NCBI GenBank assembly: GCA_041691815.1
Contig: JBEPTZ010000102.1
Span: 1 to 15,980, forward strand
Direction of reading: 5' to 3'
From: 70-18 sp041691815
GTDB lineage: Bacteria > Pseudomonadota > Alphaproteobacteria > Acetobacterales > Acetobacteraceae
DNA length: 15,980 nucleotides
How positions within the stretch are numbered: position 1 is the stretch's first letter; the number at the start of each line of letters is the position of its first letter. Of the stretch, positions 5,655 through 11,763 are shown piece after piece. Made by a program: the position numbers and the translations under genes. Below the pieces are notes generated by a model. That model worked only from the letters and a program-made list of their open reading frames with translations. It was not told the DNA's origin and made no database searches.

Positions 5655-7748
5655 ATGGCTTCAGCCCGCCCCACCTCAGCAAGACTGGCCGTTGATATCG
5701 GCGGCACCTTCACTGATCTCGCCCTGGAACATAAGGGGCGACGCAGCACCACCAAGGTGCTGACCACGCCGGCGGCGCCGGAACTGGGGGTGCTGGCGGG
5801 TATTCGGACGATTCTGGCGGCGGCCGGGGTGGGGGCGGGGGATATCTCCATTCTGATCCATGGCACGACTCTGGCGACCAATGCGGTGATCGAGCGCAAG
5901 GGGGCGAAGACGGCGCTGGTGACCACCGAGGGGTTCCGCGATGTGCTGGCGCTGGGCAATGAGAGTCGGTACGACCAGTACGACCTGAATATCGTGCTGC
6001 CGGAGCCGCTGGTGCCGCGGTATCTGCGGCTCACCGTGCCGGAGCGGCTGGACAATGAGGGGCAGGTGCTGCTGCCGCTGGACGAGGCGGCGGTGCGGGC
6101 GCTGGCGCCGGTGCTGAAGGCCGAGGGTGTGCAGAGTGTGGCGGTGGGGTTCATGCATGGGTTCGTGAACCCGGTGCATGAGCGGCGGGTGCGGGAGATT
6201 CTGGCCGAGGCGCTGCCGGGTGTGCCGGTTTGCCTGTCGTGCGAGGTGTCGCCGGAGATGCGCGAGTGGGAGCGGTTTTCCACCACGGTCGCCAATGCCT
6301 ATGTGCAGCCGCTGATGGCCAGCTATCTAGGGCGGCTGGAGACGGCACTGCATGACATGGGGATGGCGGCGCCGGTGTTTCTGATGCTGTCGGGCGGCGG
6401 GTTGACCACGATCGAGACGGCGTGCCGGTTTCCGATCCGGCTGGTGGAGAGCGGGCCGGCCGGGGGGGCGATCTTCTCGGCGCATGTGGCGCGGCAATGC
6501 GGGCTGCAGCGGGTGCTGTCGTTCGACATGGGGGGGACCACGGCGAAGATCTGTTTGATCGACGGGTATAAGCCGCAGACGTCGCGGACGTTCGAGGTTG
6601 CGCGGGTGGGGCGGTTTCGCAAGGGGTCGGGGCTGCCGCTCAGGATTCCGGTGATCGAGAGGGTGGAGAGCGGCGCCGGCGGCGGCAGCTTGGCCAGGGT
6701 GGATGCGATGGGGCGGAGCGGGGTGGGGCCGGAGAGTGCCGGGGCCAGCCCGGGGCCGGCCTGTTATGGCCAGGGCGGCACCAGGCCGGCGGTGACCGAC
6801 GCCAACCTGGCGCTGGGGCGGTATGATCCGCAGCGGTTTGCCGGCGGCAGCCTGGTGCTGCATCCCGAGCCGGCGCTGGCGGCGCTGGCCGAGCATGTCG
6901 GCGGCAAGCTGGCGCTGTCGGCCGAGATGGCGGGCCTGGGGGTGGTGGAGATGGTCGACGAGAACATGGCCAACGCGGCGCGGGTGCATGCGATCGAATC
7001 CGGCAAGACCTATGAGGGGCGCACGATGATCGCGTTCGGCGGCGGCGGGCCGGTGCATGCTTGCCGGGTGGCGGAGAAGATCGGCATCGAGCGGGTGCTG
7101 GTGCCGTCCGGCGCTGGGGTGGGCAGTGCGATCGGGTTTTTGCGGGCGCCGGTGGGCTATGAGGTGGTGCGGTCGCTGTATCAGCGGTTCTCGACGTTTG
7201 ATGTGGCGGCGGTGAACGGGCTGCTGGCGGATATGGCGCGGGAGGCGGAGGCGGTGGTGGCGCAGGGCAGTTTTGGCGCACCGACGCAGCAGACCCGGAT
7301 CGCGTTCATGCGCTATGTCGGGCAGGGGCACGAGATTCCGGTGGAGTTGCCCGATGGGGTGCTGGCGCAGAGCGATGTTGCGGTGATCCGGGCGGCGTAT
7401 GACGTGGAGTATTCGCGGTTTTACGATCGGCCGGTGCCGGGGTCGGATGTGGAGATCATGAGTTACGCGGTGCTGGTGGCGACCGTGGTGGAGCCGGTTG
7501 CGGATGCGCCGGCGGTGGCGTCGGGTGGCGCGGCGGTGGCGGTGCGGACGCAGGCGGTGCGCGACACGGTGACCGGCGAGGTGTCCGACTGGGCGATCCA
7601 TGAGCGGGCGGCGCTGCTGGCGGGGGCGACGCTTTCGGGGCCGGCGATCATTGCCGAGGATGAGACGTCGACCCTGGTGGGGCCGGGGTGGGCGGCCAGT
7701 ATCAATGCGCTGGGCTATATCGAACTGGTTCGGGGAGCGGCGCTATGA
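5655..7748 (+). CDS. hyuA: Hydantoinase/5-oxoprolinase family subunit A (HyuA-type, ATP-binding)
   Basis: A 697-aa protein of the ATP-dependent hydantoinase A/5-oxoprolinase alpha family. Actin-like ATPase signatures are visible: DIGGTFTD at 14-21, HGTTLATNAVIERKGAK starting at His69, ERFSTTVANAYVQP near 206-219, SGPAGGAIFSA at 266-276 and DMGGTTAK at 291-298. The domain order is hydantoinase A N-terminal (about 11-190), hydantoinase A core (about 205-500) and a C-terminal domain. Family reaction: ATP phosphorylates the cyclic amide, which is then opened together with subunit B. The substrate may be N-methylhydantoin, a hydantoin, 5-oxoproline or a lactam. Acetone carboxylase subunits share the fold, but the partner here (578 aa) is sized like HyuB. 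The ATG at 5655 has only a weak purine-rich leader. A seven-codon frame (5622-5645) precedes it. The gene's end is duplicated at the junction with hyuB. Confidence 0.9.
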   Translation: MASARPTSARLAVDIGGTFTDLALEHKGRRSTTKVLTTPAAPELGVLAGIRTILAAAGVGAGDISILIHGTTLATNAVIERKGAKTALVTTEGFRDVLALGNESRYDQYDLNIVLPEPLVPRYLRLTVPERLDNEGQVLLPLDEAAVRALAPVLKAEGVQSVAVGFMHGFVNPVHERRVREILAEALPGVPVCLSCEVSPEMREWERFSTTVANAYVQPLMASYLGRLETALHDMGMAAPVFLMLSGGGLTTIETACRFPIRLVESGPAGGAIFSAHVARQCGLQRVLSFDMGGTTAKICLIDGYKPQTSRTFEVARVGRFRKGSGLPLRIPVIERVESGAGGGSLARVDAMGRSGVGPESAGASPGPACYGQGGTRPAVTDANLALGRYDPQRFAGGSLVLHPEPALAALAEHVGGKLALSAEMAGLGVVEMVDENMANAARVHAIESGKTYEGRTMIAFGGGGPVHACRVAEKIGIERVLVPSGAGVGSAIGFLRAPVGYEVVRSLYQRFSTFDVAAVNGLLADMAREAEAVVAQGSFGAPTQQTRIAFMRYVGQGHEIPVELPDGVLAQSDVAVIRAAYDVEYSRFYDRPVPGSDVEIMSYAVLVATVVEPVADAPAVASGGAAVAVRTQAVRDTVTGEVSDWAIHERAALLAGATLSGPAIIAEDETSTLVGPGWAASINALGYIELVRGAAL

Positions 7749-7777
7749 GCATGCTGCGGGGAGCGGCGCTATGAGCA
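7731..7777 (+). repeat. 26-base-period tandem duplication at the hyuA/hyuB junction
   Basis: Bases 7731-7751 recur exactly at 7757-7777, a 21-base identity with a period of 26. Each copy holds CGGGGAG followed by GCTATGAGCA, that is, a ribosome site plus an ATGA stop/start overlap. In the first copy TGA (7746-7748) ends hyuA, and ATG (7745) opens a nine-codon frame that stops in the second copy. In the second copy ATG (7771) starts hyuB. Because 26 is not a multiple of three, the duplication separated a former stop/start overlap into a 22-base gap. Confidence 0.9.
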
Positions 7778-9507
7778 ACGCGAGTGGCGCGCTGGCCGGC
7801 ATCCAGCGGCAGATCATGTGGAACCGGCTGATCGCGGTGGTCGAGGAGCAGGCGCAGACCATGATCCGCACCGCGTTTTCCACCACGGTGCGCGAGGCGG
7901 GCGATCTGTCGGCGGGGATTTTCGATCTGCACGGGCGGATGCTGGCGCAGGCGGTGACCGGCACGCCGGGGCATGTCAACTCGATGATGGAGAGCGTCGG
8001 GCATTTTCTGGCCAAATTTCCGGCCGAGGGCATGCAGCCGGGCGACCATTACATCACCAATGATCCGTGGCTGGGCACCGGGCATCTGCACGATCTGACG
8101 GTGGTGACGCCGGCGTTTCATGACGGGCATATCGTCGGGTTGTTCGCCAATACCGCGCATGTGATCGATGTCGGCGGGCTGGGGATGGGGCCGGAAGGGC
8201 GCAGCGTGTTCGAGGAGGGGCTTTATATCCCGATCGTCAAATGCTTCGACCGCGGGCAGCCGAACGAGACGTTTTTCGACTTCATCCGCTGGGGTTCGCG
8301 GCTGCCGGTGGAGCTGGAGGGGGACGTGTATTCGCTGTGCGCCTGCAATGACGCCGGCGCCAAGCGGCTGACGCAGATGATGGGCGAGTTCGGCATGGTG
8401 AGCCTGGACCCGCTGGCGGAGTTCATCTTCGACAGTTCGCGGCGGGCGACAGTGGCGGAGATCGCGAAGTTGAAGCGGGGGGCGTTTTCGGCGGAGATCT
8501 ACAGTGACGGGTATGAGGAGCCGGTGCGACTGGCGGCGGCGATGACCATTCTGGAGGACGCGATCGAGGTGGATTTTGAGGGCACCTCCGGGTTGTCGCA
8601 ACGGGGGATCAACGTGCCGGCGGCGTATTGCCGGGCCTATGCGTGCTTCGGCATCAAGGTGGTGGTGGCGCCGGAGATTCCGAACAACTGGGCCAGCCTG
8701 GAGCCGTTCCGGATGGTGATCCCGGATGGCTGCATCCTGAACGCGCCGCGGCCGTACCCGGTGAGCACCCGGCATGTGATCGGGCAGTTGCTGCCGGATT
8801 TGATGATGGGCTGCCTGCACCAGGTGGTGCCGGAGCGGGTGGCCGCCGAGGGTTCGTCCTGCCTGTGGAATTCGCCGCTGCGCGGCGGGGCGGGGGTGTC
8901 GGGCCAGGCGCGCAGCAACAAGCCGGTGCTGGGCGATTTCGAGGTGATCACCTTCAACTCCGGCGGCACTGGCGCGCGGCCGGGGCGGGATGGGCTGGAC
9001 GGCACGGCGTTTCCCTCCGGGGTGCGGACGATGCCGGTGGAGGCGACCGAGAACATCGCGCCGGTGGTGTTCTGGCGCAAGGAGTTGCGGCCGGATTCGG
9101 CGGGGGCGGGGCGGACGCGCGGTGGGTTTGGGCAGGTGATGGAGATTGCCGGCAAGGGCGACCTGGAGTTCGCGGTGAACGCGGTGTTCGATCGGGTGGG
9201 GCATCCGCCGAAGGGGCGGGAGGGCGGCCTGGATGGGGTCGGCGGCGCGGTGAAGCTGGCGCGCAGCGGGGCGGCGTTGCGGCCGAAGGGGTTCCAGGTG
9301 ATCCCGGATGGCGAGCGGCTGCTGCTGCTACTGCCGGGCGGCGGTGGCATGGGCGACCCGGCGACGCGCGAGCCGGCGCTGGTGGCGCGCGATGTGCGCG
9401 ATGGATTGGTGACGCCCGAGGCGGCGCGTGCGGTATATAAGGTGGCATTGGCCGCCGATGGCGGCGTGGACGCGGCGCAGACCGCGGGATTGAGGAGGAT
9501 TTCATGA
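7771..9507 (+). CDS. hyuB: Hydantoinase/5-oxoprolinase family subunit B (HyuB-type)
   Basis: A 578-aa partner of HyuA, of usual length for hydantoinase B. Conserved blocks seen: STTVREAGDLSAGIFD near 37-52, GTPGHVNSM near 64-72, NDPW at 97-100 followed by GTGHLHD (102-108), HVIDVGG (130-136) and the C-terminal GGGGMGDP (523-530) followed by a DVRDGLVTPEAARAVY-like tail. The His/Asp-rich NDPW and HVID segments are the probable metal/active-site region. HyuA and HyuB together hydrolyse cyclic amides with ATP. I chose ATG 7771 because it follows GGGGAG (7758-7763), because the protein then starts as the family does, and because the longer in-frame extension back to 7600 is only the hyuA sequence read out of frame. 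The TGA overlaps the next ATG (ATGA), so translation of the amidohydrolase is probably coupled. Confidence 0.92.
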   Translation: MSNASGALAGIQRQIMWNRLIAVVEEQAQTMIRTAFSTTVREAGDLSAGIFDLHGRMLAQAVTGTPGHVNSMMESVGHFLAKFPAEGMQPGDHYITNDPWLGTGHLHDLTVVTPAFHDGHIVGLFANTAHVIDVGGLGMGPEGRSVFEEGLYIPIVKCFDRGQPNETFFDFIRWGSRLPVELEGDVYSLCACNDAGAKRLTQMMGEFGMVSLDPLAEFIFDSSRRATVAEIAKLKRGAFSAEIYSDGYEEPVRLAAAMTILEDAIEVDFEGTSGLSQRGINVPAAYCRAYACFGIKVVVAPEIPNNWASLEPFRMVIPDGCILNAPRPYPVSTRHVIGQLLPDLMMGCLHQVVPERVAAEGSSCLWNSPLRGGAGVSGQARSNKPVLGDFEVITFNSGGTGARPGRDGLDGTAFPSGVRTMPVEATENIAPVVFWRKELRPDSAGAGRTRGGFGQVMEIAGKGDLEFAVNAVFDRVGHPPKGREGGLDGVGGAVKLARSGAALRPKGFQVIPDGERLLLLLPGGGGMGDPATREPALVARDVRDGLVTPEAARAVYKVALAADGGVDAAQTAGLRRIS

Positions 9508-10958
9508 GCCTGCGCTGTGACCTGATCCTGCGCGACGCGACGATTTTCGACGGCACCGGTGCGGCCCGCACCCAGGGCGATGTGGCGGTGCGCGGCGACC
9601 GGATCATCGGCGTCGGCGATCTTGGTGCGATGACGGCGGATCGTGAGGTGGTGGCGACCGGCATGGCGGTGGCGCCGGGGTTTATCGACGCCCACACGCA
9701 TGACGACCGCGCCGTGCTGTGCGGGCCGGAATGCATGCTGTGCAAGATGAGCCAGGGCGTTGCCACCGTCGTGGTCGGCAATTGCGGCATCAGCCTGAGC
9801 CCGGTGAAGATGAACCAGCGGCCGGTGCCGCCGCTCGATCTGCTCGGCGATGAAAGCTGGTGGACGTTCGGCAGTTTCGGGGAATACGCCGACCGGCTGG
9901 CCAGCACGCCGCCGCCGGTGAACACCTACGCACTGATCGGCCATATGTCGCTGCGGGTGGAGGCGATGAGCGGCGACACCCAGCGCGCGGCGAGCGATGC
10001 CGAGGCGGCGCAGATGGAGAAACGGCTGGGCGAGTGCCTGGCCGAGGGCGCCAGCGGGTTCTCCACCGGGTTGTATTATCCGCCGAACATAATGGCGCCG
10101 ACCAGCGAGGTGATCGCGGTGGCGCAGGCGTTGCGCGCGGCGGGCGGGATTTATGTCAGCCATATGCGCGATGAGGCGTCGCTGGTGCTGGAGTCGATCA
10201 ACGAGACGGCGGAGATTGGTCGCGGCGCGGGCGTGCCGGTGGTGATCAGCCACCATAAATGCTCGATGCCGGAGAATTTCGGCCGCTCGGTGGAGACGCT
10301 GGCGCTGATCGAGCGGCTGGCGGCGCAGCAGAGTGTGGCGTTCGATATCTATCCGTACTACGCCGGCTCCACCGTGCTGATGCCAGACCGGGTGCGGCCT
10401 GATGTGCCGGTGAAGATCGCCTGGTCGGTGCCGCATCCGGAGATGGAAGGGCGGATGCTGGCCGAGATCGCGCAGCAATGGAACACCAGCCAGAAGGAGG
10501 CGGCGGAGCGGTTGCTGCCGGCCGGCGCGATCCTGTTCCAGATGGACGAGCCGGATGTGCAGCGGATCATGAAGCATCCGCTGTCGATGATCGGCAGCGA
10601 CGGGTTGCCGCACGACAAGTTCCCGCATCCGCGGCTGTGGGGCTGTTTTCCGCGGGTTTTGGGGCATTATTCGCGCAAATTGAAGCTGTTCAGCATGGAA
10701 ACCGCGGTGCACAAGATGACCGGGCGGGTGGCCGAGGTGTTCGGGATGGTCGATCGCGGGGTGATCCGCGAAGGCGCTTATGCCGACCTGGTGCTGTTCG
10801 ACCCGGCGACGGTGAAGGATGCCGCCGATTTCGACCATCCGACCCGCCCGGCGATCGGCATCCTGGAAACCTGGGTGAACGGGCAGAGCGCCTTCGTACT
10901 CGGGCAGGGGGCGACCGAGGCGCGGGCCGGGCGGCTGGTGACGCGCAACAAGGCCTGA
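9504..10958 (+). CDS. N-acyl-D-amino-acid deacylase (D-aminoacylase), amidohydrolase superfamily
   Basis: A 484-aa metal-dependent amidohydrolase that removes the acyl group from N-acyl-D-amino acids (family knowledge). The catalytic set of D-aminoacylases is visible at almost the same numbering as the characterised Alcaligenes enzyme as I recall it: His64 and His66 in DAHTHDD, the metal-bridging Cys94 in GNCGIS, His220 in SHMRDE, His250 in ISHHKC and catalytic Asp366 in IGSDGLPHDK. An N-terminal beta-sandwich (about 1-58) and a C-terminal ADLVLFDP strand (about 427-434) close the fold. The start is ATG 9504, overlapping the hyuB stop by four bases, behind AGGAGG (9492-9497). Its place in the hyuAB operon suggests joint handling of modified amino acids or D-amino acid derivatives. 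Hydantoinase/dihydropyrimidinase activity is less likely, because Cys94 occupies the bridging position where those enzymes use a lysine. Confidence 0.9.
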   Translation: MSLRCDLILRDATIFDGTGAARTQGDVAVRGDRIIGVGDLGAMTADREVVATGMAVAPGFIDAHTHDDRAVLCGPECMLCKMSQGVATVVVGNCGISLSPVKMNQRPVPPLDLLGDESWWTFGSFGEYADRLASTPPPVNTYALIGHMSLRVEAMSGDTQRAASDAEAAQMEKRLGECLAEGASGFSTGLYYPPNIMAPTSEVIAVAQALRAAGGIYVSHMRDEASLVLESINETAEIGRGAGVPVVISHHKCSMPENFGRSVETLALIERLAAQQSVAFDIYPYYAGSTVLMPDRVRPDVPVKIAWSVPHPEMEGRMLAEIAQQWNTSQKEAAERLLPAGAILFQMDEPDVQRIMKHPLSMIGSDGLPHDKFPHPRLWGCFPRVLGHYSRKLKLFSMETAVHKMTGRVAEVFGMVDRGVIREGAYADLVLFDPATVKDAADFDHPTRPAIGILETWVNGQSAFVLGQGATEARAGRLVTRNKA

Positions 10959-10979
10959 CGGGGTTGGGCGTCGTTGCGG

Positions 10980-10995
10980 TGTGATCTGCGTCACA
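10980..10995. promoter_or_regulatory. CRP/FNR-family operator-like palindrome
   Basis: The 16 bases TGTGATCTGCGTCACA form a perfect TGTGA-N6-TCACA palindrome, the textbook CRP half-site arrangement; FNR/FixK-type sites use TTGA-N6-TCAA with the same spacing. It lies 21 bases after the D-aminoacylase stop and 63 bases before the cupin start, so it most likely controls the cupin gene. I could not pair it with a convincing -35/-10, so activator versus repressor action is open. Confidence 0.6.
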
Positions 10996-11058
10996 TCCAT
11001 TGCGGCCGGTGCTGGCTAGAAGCTGCCGCCTTTCACGCTGCCGCCATGGAGTGCCAGG

Positions 11059-11505
11059 ATGCCCGTCGAGAATGATGCGGTTCAGCCGCGCCGGCCGGTG
11101 CTGGCCGGCTTGCATGCCAGCACCCTGGTGCCGAGCATCAGTGGCACGGAGATGCGGGTGGTGGTGCCGGCCGAGGCGACCGCCGGTGCCTATGCGGTGT
11201 GGATGAACCTGTCTGCTCCCGGTGACGGCCCGCCGCGGCATATCCATCACCGCGAAGACGAGATCTTCCACGTGCTGGAGGGCAAGCTGCTGGTCTGGAT
11301 CGATGGCCAGGTGCATGAGGCGGTGCCGGGCGATGCCGCTTCGCTGCCGCGGGGCATCGCGCATACCTTCCGGGTGCTCGGCGACACCCCGGTGCGCATG
11401 CTGATGACGGTGGTACCGGGTGGATTCGAGCGGTTCTTCGCCGCCGTGTCCGGTCTTGTGGTGCCGCGGGACATAGCGCAGGTGGCGCGGATCAGCGGCG
11501 AGTAG
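11059..11505 (+). CDS. Small single-domain cupin protein
   Basis: A 148-aa, probably cytoplasmic, single-domain cupin (cupin_2 style). Cupin motif 1 is complete: Gly55, His61, His63, Glu68 and Gly75 follow the G(X)5HXH(X)4E(X)6G pattern. Motif 2 follows with Pro90-Gly91-Asp92, Pro97 and His102. The three His plus Glu would hold one metal ion. Single-domain cupins include isomerases, dioxygenases and sugar- or ligand-binding proteins, so the reaction cannot be stated. ATG 11059 follows GGAG (11048-11051) and GAGTGCCAGG. ATG 11046 is in another frame. The gene is monocistronic, about 100 bases after the hyu operon and behind a CRP/FNR-like palindrome, so it may respond to a global signal separately from the operon. 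Confidence 0.85.
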   Translation: MPVENDAVQPRRPVLAGLHASTLVPSISGTEMRVVVPAEATAGAYAVWMNLSAPGDGPPRHIHHREDEIFHVLEGKLLVWIDGQVHEAVPGDAASLPRGIAHTFRVLGDTPVRMLMTVVPGGFERFFAAVSGLVVPRDIAQVARISGE

Positions 11506-11547
11506 GGCCTGGAAATTGTCGGCCCGCCGCTGGAGGGCTGAATACGG

Positions 11548-11565
11548 CGCCGGGGTGGCCCGGCG
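11548..11565 (+). terminator. Short G+C hairpin downstream of the cupin gene
   Basis: A perfect 7-bp stem CGCCGGG/CCCGGCG encloses the loop GTGG, 42 bases after the cupin stop. A further 8-base inverted pair (11522-11529 with 11561-11568) is mutually exclusive with it. No T-run follows, so terminator function rests on position only. Confidence 0.35.
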
Positions 11566-11763
11566 GGCAAACTGGTGTAATATGCCGCCGCGCGCCGCTC
11601 CTGGCGCACAGATCGAATGGCGGGAGGGTGCGCGTTGCGCGAGGCCGAGGCAGACCAACGACCGCGCCAGGTGCGCGCGCCGGCCCGTTCTGTGTGACGC
11701 CGTCGCCCTGCTTGCGCCGCCCTATCCAGTTTTGACCCCATCCAAGTTTGAATCGAGACCGAC
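11566..11763 (+). promoter_or_regulatory. Upstream region of gyrA
   Basis: No open frame here looks real. The best promoter-like element is TAATAT at 11578-11583, preceded by TG at 11576-11577, but the expected -35 position (about 11555) reads GTGGCC and is unconvincing. TTGACC at 11732-11737 has no usable -10 before the start codon. The leader to the gyrA GTG would be about 175 bases from TAATAT. No supercoiling-responsive or other known element is recognised. Confidence 0.25.

Noticed and set aside
5431..5695. Short Lys/Phe-rich open frames across the region between hyuC and hyuA
   Set aside because: They are generated by the A and T runs of the paired-hairpin repeat, have no ribosome sites and overlap the ends of real genes.
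7600..7770. An upstream start for hyuB giving a protein 57 residues longer
   Set aside because: The extension is hyuA coding sequence read in another frame, is Arg/Trp-rich, and does not resemble hydantoinase B N-termini; ATG 7771 has a good ribosome site.
5655..9507. hyuA/hyuB as acetone or acetophenone carboxylase subunits
   Set aside because: The fold is shared, but the sizes (697 and 578 aa), the lack of a small third subunit and the hyuC/D-aminoacylase neighbours fit hydantoinase/oxoprolinase better. Not fully excluded.
8637..11000. A 787-codon minus-strand frame opposite hyuB and the D-aminoacylase
   Set aside because: Low-complexity His/Arg/Pro translation across two well-supported plus-strand genes; a codon-bias shadow. 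The same applies to minus frames at 743-1936, 6327-7601 and 7702-9204 and plus frames at 2069-3085 and 3234-4172.
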